Made by a program: the position numbers and the translations under genes. From NCBI GenBank assembly GCA_016744415.1, contig JADGEL010000003.1:479499-543498 (forward strand): DNA of 64,000 nucleotides, written 5' to 3'. A model generated the notes under the pieces. The model did not search any database, had not been told where the DNA came from, and saw only the letters and a list, made by a program, of their open reading frames with translations. Source of the stretch: Flavobacteriaceae bacterium (GTDB taxonomy: Bacteria; Bacteroidota; Bacteroidia; Flavobacteriales; Flavobacteriaceae). Shown here piece after piece: positions 34,782 through 43,857 of the stretch; position 1 is the first letter of the stretch; the number at the start of each line of letters is the position of its first letter.

Positions 34782-35516
34782 ATGATCGGAATCATAAGCG
34801 CAATGCAGGAAGAAATGCAAGCATTGCTAAATGAGCTTAAAAACACAAAATCTACCACCAAAGGGATGCGTAACTATTATTCAGGAACTCTTTATAACAA
34901 AAAGGTTGTCTTGGTTTTTTCGCGTTGGGGCAAAGTGGCTTCAGCTGCAACTACAACGCAACTCATCAATGATTTTAAGGTTTCTGAAATAATCTTTACT
35001 GGTGTTGCAGGTGGAATAATTGATCAACTAAATATAGGTGATGTAGTTATAGGTAAACACTTATACCAACACGACCTAGATGCCCAACCCTTTTATAAAC
35101 AGTTTGAAGTTCCTATTCTTAAGAAATTATATTTCGAGACTCAAAATACTAGTAGATTACTAAAAGCAACAAAATTGTTTATTGGTCAATATGATTTGTT
35201 TATAAATAAAAAAGATGCTCAGAGTTTCAATATTAAAAACCCTACTTTTATTTTGGGTGATATTGCTAGTGGAGATCAATTTATTTCTAGTCTAGAAAAA
35301 ATTAAAGAACTCAACAAAGCTATACCAACTGTGACCTGTGTAGAAATGGAAGGCGCTAGTGTAGCTCAAATTTGCTTTGAATATAATGTGCCCTTTTCTA
35401 TTATCAGAATTATATCTGATAAAGCAAATGACAACGCTCATATTGATTTTGCAAAATTCATGCACGTAATTGCAAGTCATTATGCGCTCGGAATTTTAAA
35501 AAACTATTTTGTATAA
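34782..35516 (+). CDS. mtnN: 5'-methylthioadenosine/S-adenosylhomocysteine nucleosidase
   Basis: Cleaves adenine from MTA, SAH and 5'-deoxyadenosine, recycling by-products of SAM use. 244 residues. The catalytic residues of the family are in place: Glu in SAMQEEMQAL, Glu in CVEMEGASVAQ and Asp in RIISDKAND; the GVAGGI loop is also seen. The insertion around TSRLLKATKLF is somewhat long. Futalosine hydrolase is a related possibility but the VEMEGA context fits MtnN better. Confidence 0.92.
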   Translation: MIGIISAMQEEMQALLNELKNTKSTTKGMRNYYSGTLYNKKVVLVFSRWGKVASAATTTQLINDFKVSEIIFTGVAGGIIDQLNIGDVVIGKHLYQHDLDAQPFYKQFEVPILKKLYFETQNTSRLLKATKLFIGQYDLFINKKDAQSFNIKNPTFILGDIASGDQFISSLEKIKELNKAIPTVTCVEMEGASVAQICFEYNVPFSIIRIISDKANDNAHIDFAKFMHVIASHYALGILKNYFV

Positions 35517-35540
35517 GTGCTATCTATTTACATATATTTG
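35509..35540 (+). promoter_or_regulatory. Promoter of the vWA/dihydroorotase-like operon
   Basis: TTG at 35509-35511, 21 bases, TATATTTG at 35533-35540, a full match, 16 bases before the start at 35557. Confidence 0.6.
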
Positions 35541-35556
35541 CCAAATCAATTAAACA

Positions 35557-37512
35557 ATGCAATTTAAGCATCCAGAAATTTTATACGGATTATTGCTACT
35601 TATCATCCCGATAATTGTTCATTTATTTCAATTACAACGCTTCGTAAAAACCCCCTTTACTAACGTAAAATTTCTTCAACAAATTGTGCTGCAGACACGT
35701 AAGAGTTCACAGCTAAAAAAGTGGTTGATTTTACTCATGAGACTAAGTGTATTTTTAGCAATAATTTTGGCTTTTTCACAACCCTATTTTTCAAATAAAA
35801 CTGATGCTGAAATTTCTCAAACTATTATTTATTTAGATAATTCGCTAAGCATGCAATCTAAAATAAATGGTGTTGAAAAACTTAAAAAGGCAACTCAAGA
35901 AATTATTGAAAATTTTAATGAAACAGAAAATATCACACTTATTACAAATGACCACACTTTTACTAATATCAATATAAAAAGCTTAAAAAACACGTTACTT
36001 AATTTAAATTTTTCATCAGTAAAACTAGATTACAAATCTATTATATTAAAAACTGAACAATTAAAATCAAGTGAAACTAACTCTTCGATTAACTTAATTT
36101 TAATATCTGATTTTAAAGATTTTACAAAAAATAATTTAACTGATGTTACAAATGTAAACTTATCAATTTCGATGATTTATTTAAATTCTGACAACGAAAA
36201 AAATAGCTGGGTCGATAGTATTTACATTTCAAACAAAAACAATCAAGAAACCACCTTAAAAGTTAAAATCGGCAACACAAATATTGGTAAAGAAAATATC
36301 TCGACTTCACTTTTTAGTGAATCTGTTTTAATTGGGAAAGCTACTACTCTACTTTCAAAAAATGAAACTTCAGAAGTTGAATTCAAGATACCAACTCAAA
36401 AAAATATCAATGGAAAAATAAGTATTGAAGATGAAAATTTACCCTTTGACAATACCCTCTTTTTTTGCATCTCAAACCCTGAAAAAATCAATGTACTTTC
36501 CATTGGAAATAGCACTTCTTTTTTAGCAAAAATTTACACTAATGATGAGTTTAATTTTTCTCAAAAAAGCCTAAACAATTTAGATTTTAATTCTATCCAA
36601 AATAATCAATTAATAATTTTAAATGAACTGGATGAAATTACAGCAGCCTTAAATAATACACTTAAAACTTATATAGAGAATGGAGGGCATCTTGTTGTGA
36701 TTCCTTCATCAAAAATAAATATCACTTCTTACAATCAGTTTTTCAACAGCCTGCAAATAGGAACCATTTCTACAGTATTAGATAAAGAATTAAAAATAAC
36801 TACTATCAATTACGAGCATCCCTTATTAGATAATGTTTTTGAAAAGCAGGTTGATAATTTTAGATACCCAACAGTCAATAAAATCTACAAATCAAAATTA
36901 AACAATGCCTCACCTATTATAAGCCTTGAGAATAGCATGTCTTTTATATCTGAAACCAAAAGTAAAAATGGTGTTGTATATTGGTTTGCTTCGTCACTAA
37001 GCAATGAAGCAAGTGACTTTAAAAACACTCCACTTATTGTTCCAGTCTTTTATAATTTTGGGAAATACAGCTTTAAAACACCTCAGCTTTATTATACAAT
37101 TGGTAATAAAAACAACATCAGTATTAAAACTAAAATCAATAAAGATAATGTGTTAATACTGAAAAATAACGAGAATGAATTCATTCCCCTACAACGTGTT
37201 TACCACAACAAAGTTGAGCTTACAACAATTGACTCTCCTAAGAAAAGTGGATTTTATCAAATAACCAATAACGGTGAAGTTATCAGGACTCTTGCCTACA
37301 ATTATGATAGAAATGAGAGCAGCCTAAGAGATCCAAATTTGAATGAGTTATTGCAAGACGTAGAAAACATTAATATCTCAAACTCAATAAAAGACACATT
37401 AAATCAAATAAACCAGCAGCAACAAATTAAACCTCTTTTTAAATGGTTTTTGAGCTTAGCTATCTTATTTTTGTTGTTGGAAATAGGCATCCTAAAATTC
37501 TTTAAAGTATGA
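35557..37512 (+). CDS. BatA-like membrane protein with vWA domain
   Basis: 651 residues. An N-terminal BatA domain (residues 1-85) with helices near 7-25 and 57-77, and the typical HLFQLQRFVKTPFTNVKFL. A von Willebrand factor A domain starts near residue 90 with the MIDAS motif IIYLDNSLSMQ (DxSxS). A long beta-rich extracytoplasmic region follows, and a final helix near 627-647. The BatA/aerotolerance name comes from Bacteroides; the function is not established. The stop overlaps the start of the next gene by 4 bases, so the two are translationally coupled. Confidence 0.9.
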   Translation: MQFKHPEILYGLLLLIIPIIVHLFQLQRFVKTPFTNVKFLQQIVLQTRKSSQLKKWLILLMRLSVFLAIILAFSQPYFSNKTDAEISQTIIYLDNSLSMQSKINGVEKLKKATQEIIENFNETENITLITNDHTFTNINIKSLKNTLLNLNFSSVKLDYKSIILKTEQLKSSETNSSINLILISDFKDFTKNNLTDVTNVNLSISMIYLNSDNEKNSWVDSIYISNKNNQETTLKVKIGNTNIGKENISTSLFSESVLIGKATTLLSKNETSEVEFKIPTQKNINGKISIEDENLPFDNTLFFCISNPEKINVLSIGNSTSFLAKIYTNDEFNFSQKSLNNLDFNSIQNNQLIILNELDEITAALNNTLKTYIENGGHLVVIPSSKINITSYNQFFNSLQIGTISTVLDKELKITTINYEHPLLDNVFEKQVDNFRYPTVNKIYKSKLNNASPIISLENSMSFISETKSKNGVVYWFASSLSNEASDFKNTPLIVPVFYNFGKYSFKTPQLYYTIGNKNNISIKTKINKDNVLILKNNENEFIPLQRVYHNKVELTTIDSPKKSGFYQITNNGEVIRTLAYNYDRNESSLRDPNLNELLQDVENINISNSIKDTLNQINQQQQIKPLFKWFLSLAILFLLLEIGILKFFKV

Positions 37513-38768
37513 ACATACTTATCAAATCAGCAGTCATTGTAGATCAAAATAGCAAGTATCATCTCAAAAAACGTGATGTTTTGATTGAAAAAGGAATCAT
37601 CACTAAAATTGCTATTAAGATTGATGAAAGCCCAAAATCAAAAATCATTTCACTTAAAAACTTACATCTTTCTTGCGGTTGGTTTGATACAAGTGTGAGC
37701 TTTGGAGAGCCTGGTTATGAAGAGCGCGAAACTATTGAAAACGGATTATCAACTGCTGCCCATAGTGGGTTTACAGCTATAGCTGTGAATCCAAATACCA
37801 ATCCGAAGATTGATAACAAAGCCGCAGTTCAGTTTTTAATCAACAAAGCTAATGGAAGTGCAACTGACCTTTATCCTATCGGAAATTTGACAAAAAATGC
37901 GGACGGAAAAGATTTAGGTGAAATGTATGATATGCAAAATTTTGGCGCCATCGCTTTTGGAGATTACAACAAACCAATTGAAAACGCTAATCTTTTAAAA
38001 ATTGGATTACAATACGCTCAGAATTTTGACGGACTCGTTTTGAGCTTTCCACAAGACAATTCGATTGCTAGAGATGGTTTGGTAAACGAAGGAGAAAATA
38101 GCACTATACTTGGACTAAAAGGAATCCCTGCTCTTGCAGAAGAATTGCAAATTGTTCGTGATTTATTTTTATTAGAATATACAGGCGGCAAACTACACAT
38201 CCCAACAATATCAACAACAGCATCTGTAAAACTCGTTAAAGACGCCAAGAAGAAAGGATTAAACGTTAGCTGTAGTGTTGCTGCACATCATTTAGCTTTA
38301 ACTGATGATGAATTACATGGATTCAATGCAAATGCCAAGGTCACTCCACCATTAAGAACAAAAAAAGATATCAAAGCATTGCAGAAAGGGATTACTGATG
38401 GCACGATTGACATCATTACTAGTGATCATAACCCAATAGATGTTGAGCATAAAAAAGTGGAATTTAGCCATGCTAAGTCTGGAACAATAGGATTAGAAAG
38501 CTTTTTTGGAATTCTAAATAACTATATTGATTTAGAACATTTAATTCCTTGCATAACAAACAAACCTAGGGATCTATTTGGATTGAAACCCAATATTATA
38601 AAAGAAGGGGAAGTTGCAAACATTACCCTTTTTAACCCAATACCTGAAAGTGTTTTTACTAAAAACAATGTGATATCTACTTCAAAAAATTCAATCTTTT
38701 TAAATAAAGCTATGACAGGAAAAACATATGGCATATACAATAATAATCAATTAATTTTAAACGAATAA
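37509..38768 (+). CDS. Dihydroorotase-like protein lacking the metal-binding motif
   Basis: 419 residues, amidohydrolase fold of the class I dihydroorotase type. The signature normally reading DxHxHxRxPG is DTSVSFGEPG (residues 60-69): both His ligands are Ser and the substrate Arg is Gly. The HI-x-H strand is HIPTIS, lacking the second His, and DHAPH reads DHNPI. AAHHLALTDDE and the overall order remain. Such changes predict loss of catalysis, as in the PyrC'-type pseudo-dihydroorotases that hold aspartate transcarbamoylase together; no pyrB is nearby. Coupled to the vWA gene by ATGA overlap. Confidence 0.88.
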   Translation: MNILIKSAVIVDQNSKYHLKKRDVLIEKGIITKIAIKIDESPKSKIISLKNLHLSCGWFDTSVSFGEPGYEERETIENGLSTAAHSGFTAIAVNPNTNPKIDNKAAVQFLINKANGSATDLYPIGNLTKNADGKDLGEMYDMQNFGAIAFGDYNKPIENANLLKIGLQYAQNFDGLVLSFPQDNSIARDGLVNEGENSTILGLKGIPALAEELQIVRDLFLLEYTGGKLHIPTISTTASVKLVKDAKKKGLNVSCSVAAHHLALTDDELHGFNANAKVTPPLRTKKDIKALQKGITDGTIDIITSDHNPIDVEHKKVEFSHAKSGTIGLESFFGILNNYIDLEHLIPCITNKPRDLFGLKPNIIKEGEVANITLFNPIPESVFTKNNVISTSKNSIFLNKAMTGKTYGIYNNNQLILNE

Positions 38769-38770
38769 TT

Positions 38771-39094
38771 ATGAATTACAATACAGTAGCTGAAGGAAAA
38801 TCAGCGGCAATTATCAGTTACTTTTGGTGGATTGGTTTATTAATTGCTTTTATTATGAATAATAACAAAAAGAATTCTTTTACTTCATTTCATATCAAGC
38901 AATCAATTGGCTTATCGCTAATTTTATTTGTTCTTGGGTTTCTAACAAAATTTGGTGTCCCAATTTTTGGACAAATTCTTTTTCTAGGAGTATTTGTATT
39001 GTGGGTAATCGGACTTTTAGGAGCTATAAAAGGAGAAGAAAAGTCGATTCCGTTGGTTGGAGATTTGTTTCAAGATTGGTTTAAATTTATTTAG
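38771..39094 (+). CDS. DUF4870 domain-containing membrane protein
   Basis: 107 residues, three hydrophobic segments (about 12-28, 42-62, 70-88), with YFWWIGLLIAFIMNN and SFTSFHIKQSIGLSLILF as in DUF4870. Function unknown. It starts 2 bases after the dihydroorotase-like stop and ends 6 bases before the esterase gene, so all four belong to one transcript. Confidence 0.85.
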   Translation: MNYNTVAEGKSAAIISYFWWIGLLIAFIMNNNKKNSFTSFHIKQSIGLSLILFVLGFLTKFGVPIFGQILFLGVFVLWVIGLLGAIKGEEKSIPLVGDLFQDWFKFI

Positions 39095-39100
39095 TTAAAT

Positions 39101-39757
39101 ATGAGTAAAAAACTTTCGCTAGATTACATTGTTCGCCGGCCAAAAACAACAAGTACAAACCCTCCTCTATTAATTTTATTACACGGATACGGAAGTAACG
39201 AGCAAGATTTATTTTCGTTTGCATCAGAATTACCAGATGAGTTATTAATTATTAGTGCAAGAGCACCTCAAACTTTAGGAATGGGATCATATTCTTGGTA
39301 CACCATAAATTTTGACATGAACAATGGTAAATTCTCAGACAACAAAGAAGCTATAGCATCTAGAGATTTGATTGCTACTTTTATTGATGAGATTAAAGAA
39401 GCATATAAAACAAATCCTGCTAAAACTTTCCTCTTAGGATTTAGTCAAGGCACTATTTTGAGCTATGCTGTTTCTTTAACGTACCCAGAAAAAGTGAGAC
39501 ATATCATTGCTTTGAGTGGATATATCAATCAAGATATTCTCACAACAGATTTAAATCCTGATAATTATAAAAATTTAGATTTCTTTATTTCTCACGGGTC
39601 TGTAGATCAAGTAATACCTGTAGAATGGGCTCAAAAATCTGCACCTTTCCTCAACAGTTTAAAAATTAAAAATTCTTACCAAGAATACATGGTAGGTCAT
39701 GGTGTAGCTCCTCAAAACTTCTATGCTTTTAAAAACTGGATTGAAGAACGTCTTTAA
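39101..39757 (+). CDS. Phospholipase/carboxylesterase family alpha/beta-hydrolase
   Basis: 218 residues. LLILLHGYGSNEQDLFSF oxyanion loop, nucleophile GFSQGTILSYA, acid HGSVDQVIPVEWA, catalytic His in MVGHGVAP. The type is the small cytoplasmic carboxylesterase/YpfH/acyl-protein thioesterase group. No signal peptide. The last gene of the vWA-dihydroorotase-like-DUF4870 operon, so it may serve the same pathway, but I see no direct link. Confidence 0.9.
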   Translation: MSKKLSLDYIVRRPKTTSTNPPLLILLHGYGSNEQDLFSFASELPDELLIISARAPQTLGMGSYSWYTINFDMNNGKFSDNKEAIASRDLIATFIDEIKEAYKTNPAKTFLLGFSQGTILSYAVSLTYPEKVRHIIALSGYINQDILTTDLNPDNYKNLDFFISHGSVDQVIPVEWAQKSAPFLNSLKIKNSYQEYMVGHGVAPQNFYAFKNWIEERL

Positions 39758-39841
39758 ATTGTTTATTTTTTTGTAACTTTACTCAACTCCGAAAGACTAT
39801 ATATTTTTAAAATCAAAAAATAATCAATTAAACCATTTATC

Positions 39842-40390
39842 ATGAAAACAATTAAAAAGCATTACTTATTAACCTTCGTTTTATTTATTACTTTCACATT
39901 TAGCATTGTAGCGCAGGATAGTGAGCTTATTTTAGACGCTCAAACCGCGCTAGCTCAAATGCTCAAAAAAGCTCCAAAAATAAAAGGTGAATTCGATAAA
40001 GCTTATGGGTTTGTTATTTTTCCAGAAATTAAAAAGGTTGGAGTTGGGATTGGTGCTGCTGGTGGAAAAGGCGTCGTATTTGAAGGTAGAAGCAGAGCTC
40101 TGGCTGGACAATCTAAAATGTCTCAAGCCTCAATAGGGCTTCAACTTGGAGCTCAAAAGTATAGTGAATTAATTCTTTTTGAAAACAAAAAAGCGTATGA
40201 TTACTTTACTGGGGGGAAATTAAAATTTAATGCAGAGATAAATGCAGTAGCATTAGACGCTGATGCCGGTGGTTTAGACTCTCCTTATCAAACTGGAGTT
40301 AAAATTTATACTATGGCACAGGGAGGTGTAATGTTTTCAGCTTCAGTTGCTGGTCAAAAATTTAGTTTTGAAGGAAAAACTTCTAAATAA
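39842..40390 (+). CDS. SYLF-domain (YSC84-like) protein
   Basis: 182 residues. Signal peptide ending TFSIVAQ (about residue 24), then a SYLF lipid-binding domain: KAYGFVIFPEIKKVGVGIGA, GGKGVVFE, and the closing AQGGVMFSASVAGQKFSF. Eukaryotic members bind phosphoinositides; bacterial ones are secreted or envelope proteins of unknown role. Monocistronic, with a stop 14 bases before the end of the convergent MBL-fold gene. Confidence 0.9.
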   Translation: MKTIKKHYLLTFVLFITFTFSIVAQDSELILDAQTALAQMLKKAPKIKGEFDKAYGFVIFPEIKKVGVGIGAAGGKGVVFEGRSRALAGQSKMSQASIGLQLGAQKYSELILFENKKAYDYFTGGKLKFNAEINAVALDADAGGLDSPYQTGVKIYTMAQGGVMFSASVAGQKFSFEGKTSK

Positions 40391-40404
40391 TTTAAAAAAA
40401 AATA

Positions 40405-41166
40405 TTACACTATAATTTCTAATTCATCATATGCTAAAAACACCTTTTTTGGTAATGTTTTTTCAACCTCTGCATGAAAACCTAATTTATGACTTATATG
40501 TGTTAAATAAGTCCGCTCTGGATTTAACTCAACAACAATTCTAAGTGCCTCATCGAGATTTAAATGTGTTCTATGAGGCTCTTCTCTTAGGGCGCTAATT
40601 ACTAGAATCTTTAAATTTTTAAGCTTCTCTTTTTCTTTTTTACTAATAGTTTTTACGTCTGTCAAATAAGCAAAATCTTGAAAACGATATCCTAAAATCG
40701 GAAGATTTCCATGCAATACATTAATCGGCTGAACTTCTAAATTATGTAATTTAAAAGCGACATCTCCTACCCTAATCTTTTTTACACTTGGAGCGCCCGG
40801 GTACCTATTTTCGGATTCAAAAATATAGGCAAATCGTTCCGTTAAATTATCTAAAACACGCTGCTGAGCAAATATTGGAACTTCACCCATTTGAAAACAA
40901 TAAGGACGGATATCATCTAAACCCGCTACATGATCTGCGTGTTCATGAGTAAATAGAATACCATTTATTTTCTTTACATCAGCTCTTAACATTTGAAACC
41001 TAAAATCAGGACCACAATCAATTACATACGTATAATCATCCCACTCAATCAAAATAGAAACACGCAACCTTTTATCTTTTTTATCGGTTGATAAACATAC
41101 AGGATGCGAACTATTTATTACAGGAATCCCTTGTGAAGTGCCAGTGCCTAGAAAGGTAATTTTCAA
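40405..41166 (-). CDS. MBL-fold metallohydrolase (PhnP-like)
   Basis: 253 residues. Metallo-beta-lactamase fold with HEHADHVAGLDDIRPY (HxHxDH), the C-terminal His in THISHKLGF and the MKITFLGTGTSQGIPV start strand of the PhnP/RNase Z-like group. Probably a phosphodiesterase; the substrate is unknown. The start is a TTG codon at 41166, with no ATG in frame upstream. A minus-strand TAAATTTG element at 41182-41189 precedes it. Divergent from the large conserved protein at 41257. Confidence 0.9.
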   Translation of the reverse strand: MKITFLGTGTSQGIPVINSSHPVCLSTDKKDKRLRVSILIEWDDYTYVIDCGPDFRFQMLRADVKKINGILFTHEHADHVAGLDDIRPYCFQMGEVPIFAQQRVLDNLTERFAYIFESENRYPGAPSVKKIRVGDVAFKLHNLEVQPINVLHGNLPILGYRFQDFAYLTDVKTISKKEKEKLKNLKILVISALREEPHRTHLNLDEALRIVVELNPERTYLTHISHKLGFHAEVEKTLPKKVFLAYDELEIIV

Positions 41167-41181
41167 ATTTTAAATTTTTAA

Positions 41182-41189
41182 CAAATTTA
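41182..41189 (-). promoter_or_regulatory. -7 element of the MBL-fold gene
   Basis: TAAATTTG on the minus strand, a full match, 15 bases before the TTG start; supports that start. Confidence 0.45.
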
Positions 41190-41223
41190 ACGCTTAAAAG
41201 TGATATGAAATTGAGGAATTCAT

Positions 41224-41231
41224 TATTTTTG
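41224..41231 (+). promoter_or_regulatory. -7 element of the 485-residue protein gene
   Basis: TATTTTTG, a full match, 25 bases before the ATG at 41257; no -33 TTG at a normal distance. Confidence 0.45.
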
Positions 41232-41256
41232 TACAACTTTAAAAGAGATATTCACT

Positions 41257-42714
41257 ATGACGACAGTTATTAAGGGTGATAAAAAAATTGCAAGTGTACC
41301 TTCTACTAAAAGAAAGGCACTCAGAATAAATTTAAACGAAAATATTTACGGTACATTCTCAGAAATTGGTGCTGGTCAAGAAACCGCTCGTAATTTCTTT
41401 AGAGCTGGTGGTGCCTCTGGCACTATTGCAAAAGCAATGAGTGCATACGATAAGGATTTCTCTGATGCCATTTATGGAATTGAAGATGATGGTCGATATG
41501 TTACTGAGTCTCGCCTTAAAACGATGTTAACACATGAAATTCATTTGATAGAAGATCGTTTGAGTCGTGAAAAACATCCTGAGAAATTATTCTTTACCTA
41601 TGCAAATACAGTTGCAACTATTGATTTTTCTAAAAAATTCAAAGGTCATGGCTGGGTTGGATTTAAATTTCAATTGAATCCTTTAGAAGGCTACAATGAA
41701 ATAATTATGCATATCAGATTTAAAGAGAATGATGCAAAATTACAGCAAGAGACATTAGGTATCTTGGGAGTCAATTTAATTTATGGAGCCTTTTATCTAC
41801 ATGATAATCCTAAGGATTTATTAAAATCTTTTTATGACAATCTAGACAAAGATCAGGTAGAAATTGATATGATTAATTTTTCTGGATCTCGATTTGCTTA
41901 TGTTGATAATAGATTGATGAGTTTGCAATTAGTAAAAAACGGCATGACCAACGCTGTAATGTTTGGCCCTGACGGAAATAATTTATTACCTGCACAACAA
42001 CTTTACAAAAGGAATATCCTAACTTTTAGAGGCAGTTTTAGACCTGTTACAAAAGTGAATATGGATATGTATGAAAAGGCAACTGAGCTATTTTATGCAG
42101 AGAAGAAAGTTGAAAAGAAAAAAACAAAAATTATTTTCGAAATAACACTTTCAAACCTATCTGCAGAAGGTGAAATTAATGAACGGGACTTTTTAGACCG
42201 AGCAGAATTACTCTGCTCACTGGGTCAATATGTAATGATTTCTAACTTCTCTGAATATTATAAGTTAGTTGAGTATTATTCTGAATTTACCAAAGCCCGA
42301 TTAGGATTAGGGATGGGTGTTTATAATTTAATTCAAATTTTCGACGAAAAATACTATCGTAATTTAAGCGGTGGTATCTTAGAAGCTTTTGGAAAATTAT
42401 TCTTTAAAGACTTAAAAATATTCTTGTATCCACTTAAAGATCCAGAAACTGGAGTTGTCATAAATAGCGAAACTTTAAAAGTACATCCGCGTATGAAAGA
42501 GCTTTATAAGTTCTTTAAATACAACGGAAAAGTTGTTGATATTGACAATTACAATCCTGAAATTCTTGATATTTTCTCAAGAAAAGTATTTACAATGATT
42601 CATAATGGGGTTCACGGTTGGGAAGAAATGTTACCTGAAGGAATTGCAGAAATCATTAAAGAAGAACGTTTATTTGGCTACACCAAAAGAAATTTTGATA
42701 AAAAAAAGATCTAA
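41257..42714 (+). CDS. Large conserved protein of unknown function
   Basis: 485 residues, cytoplasmic (no signal, no helix long enough for a membrane span). It opens with KRKALRINLNENIYGTFSEI and a glycine-rich segment GAGQETARNFFRAGGASG. A charged middle region holds FKGHGWVGFKFQLN and NFSGSRFAYVDNRLMSLQL, and the C-terminal part has DRAELLCSLGQYVMISNFSE. I recall highly similar flavobacterial proteins carrying unrelated automatic names; I see no motif of NadD-type nucleotidyltransferases (no HxGH) and no TonB-receptor feature, so I leave it unnamed. A TATTTTTG element precedes it. Confidence 0.9.
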   Translation: MTTVIKGDKKIASVPSTKRKALRINLNENIYGTFSEIGAGQETARNFFRAGGASGTIAKAMSAYDKDFSDAIYGIEDDGRYVTESRLKTMLTHEIHLIEDRLSREKHPEKLFFTYANTVATIDFSKKFKGHGWVGFKFQLNPLEGYNEIIMHIRFKENDAKLQQETLGILGVNLIYGAFYLHDNPKDLLKSFYDNLDKDQVEIDMINFSGSRFAYVDNRLMSLQLVKNGMTNAVMFGPDGNNLLPAQQLYKRNILTFRGSFRPVTKVNMDMYEKATELFYAEKKVEKKKTKIIFEITLSNLSAEGEINERDFLDRAELLCSLGQYVMISNFSEYYKLVEYYSEFTKARLGLGMGVYNLIQIFDEKYYRNLSGGILEAFGKLFFKDLKIFLYPLKDPETGVVINSETLKVHPRMKELYKFFKYNGKVVDIDNYNPEILDIFSRKVFTMIHNGVHGWEEMLPEGIAEIIKEERLFGYTKRNFDKKKI

Positions 42715-42770
42715 TTTTTTTTATGATTAAACCTTTTGTGTTTTTCGTAGTCTAAAATTAAAATGCATTT

Positions 42771-43313
42771 GTGACAAGCGAACAAGATTTAATAGCCCAA
42801 CTTAAAAATAAGCAAACTCAAGAAAATGCTTTTCGCATTTTGATGGGGCAATATAAAGAACGTTTGTATTGGCACATCAGAAAAATTGTAGTATCACATG
42901 CCGATGCCGATGATGTATTACAAAATACTTTTGTAAAAATTTACAGAAATATTGATAAATTTAAGGGCGAAAGTAAATTGTATTCTTGGATGTACCGTAT
43001 TGCCACAAATGAATCGATTACATTTATAAACAAAAGAGCCAAACAAAATAACATTGACATTACTGAATACCAACATAATTTGGCTGAAACTTTACAAGAC
43101 GATGTTCATTTTAGCGGATCCGAAATTCAGCTTATCTTACAAAAAGCTATAGCAACTTTACCAAAAAAGCAGCAACTTGTTTTTAAAATGAAGTATTTTG
43201 ATGAAATGAAATACAACGATATGTCCGAAATTTTAGAAACTAGCGTAGGTGCATTGAAAGCATCCTATTTTCATGCAGTCAAAAAAATTGAAAAAATAAT
43301 TACAGCCTATTAA
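42771..43313 (+). CDS. ECF-type RNA polymerase sigma factor
   Basis: 180 residues. Region 2: YKERLYWHIRKIVVSHADAD then DVLQNTFVKIYRNIDKF and LYSWMYRIATNESI. Region 4: LPKKQQLVFKMKYFDEMKYN and the helix SVGALKASYFHAVKKIEK. The start codon is GTG at 42771 (MTSEQDL); no ATG lies before residue 25. It precedes a small membrane protein likely to be its anti-sigma factor and a periplasmic helical protein, so the three look like a signal-responsive envelope-stress operon. Confidence 0.92.
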   Translation: MTSEQDLIAQLKNKQTQENAFRILMGQYKERLYWHIRKIVVSHADADDVLQNTFVKIYRNIDKFKGESKLYSWMYRIATNESITFINKRAKQNNIDITEYQHNLAETLQDDVHFSGSEIQLILQKAIATLPKKQQLVFKMKYFDEMKYNDMSEILETSVGALKASYFHAVKKIEKIITAY

Positions 43314-43346
43314 ACCATAAGAAAAATATAGCGTCTAACAATTGAA

Positions 43347-43856
43347 ATGACACAAGAAGAATTAAAAAATATTGCACCTAAATTATCTGAACTAAAATCA
43401 ATGAAAACTGGTTTTAAAATTCCAGATGGTTATTTTGATTTATTAGAAGACAAGGTGATGTCAAAATTAATTACAAATGATATTCCTAAAGGCTATTTTG
43501 ATACAATAGAAGATCTTGTATTTGAAAAAATAAAAAATGAAGAACCAAAAGTAATTAGTTTAAAAAATAGGTTTGTTAAAATTGCTGCTCCTTTGGCAAT
43601 CGCCGCTTCTATATTATTATTAATCACCCTACAGTTTTTTAATACAACTCAAAAAGATCTGTTTGCAAACCTTGAGACATCAGAAATTGAAGCTTGGATT
43701 AACAATGGCGATTTAGATCTTAGTACTTTTGAAATTACTACTGTTTATAGTGATGCTAATTTTGAAAATTTAGAACTATATGTCAGCTATACTGATGATG
43801 ACTTTATAGAATATTTAGATGATATTGACCTTGAATCTCTTATTTTAACCAACTAA
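43347..43856 (+). CDS. Putative anti-sigma factor, single-pass membrane protein
   Basis: 169 residues. A cytoplasmic N-terminus of about 75 residues holds two copies of a 21-residue-period motif, IPDGYFDLLEDKV (25-37) and IPKGYFDTIEDLV (46-58). One transmembrane helix (about 77-98) is followed by an acidic extracytoplasmic tail with DDDFIEYLDDIDLESLI. Position directly after an ECF sigma gene (33 bases) and topology suggest an anti-sigma factor; no zinc-binding HxxxCxxC motif is present. Confidence 0.75.
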   Translation: MTQEELKNIAPKLSELKSMKTGFKIPDGYFDLLEDKVMSKLITNDIPKGYFDTIEDLVFEKIKNEEPKVISLKNRFVKIAAPLAIAASILLLITLQFFNTTQKDLFANLETSEIEAWINNGDLDLSTFEITTVYSDANFENLELYVSYTDDDFIEYLDDIDLESLILTN

Positions 43857-43857
43857 A

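Noticed and set aside
41257..42714. NadD-type nucleotidyltransferase or TonB-dependent receptor
   Set aside because: No HxGH or ISSTxxR motifs, no signal peptide, plug or barrel pattern in the sequence.
42764..42771. TGCATTTG as the -7 element of the ECF sigma gene
   Set aside because: It differs from consensus at the second base and overlaps the GTG start codon, so transcription from it could not include the start.
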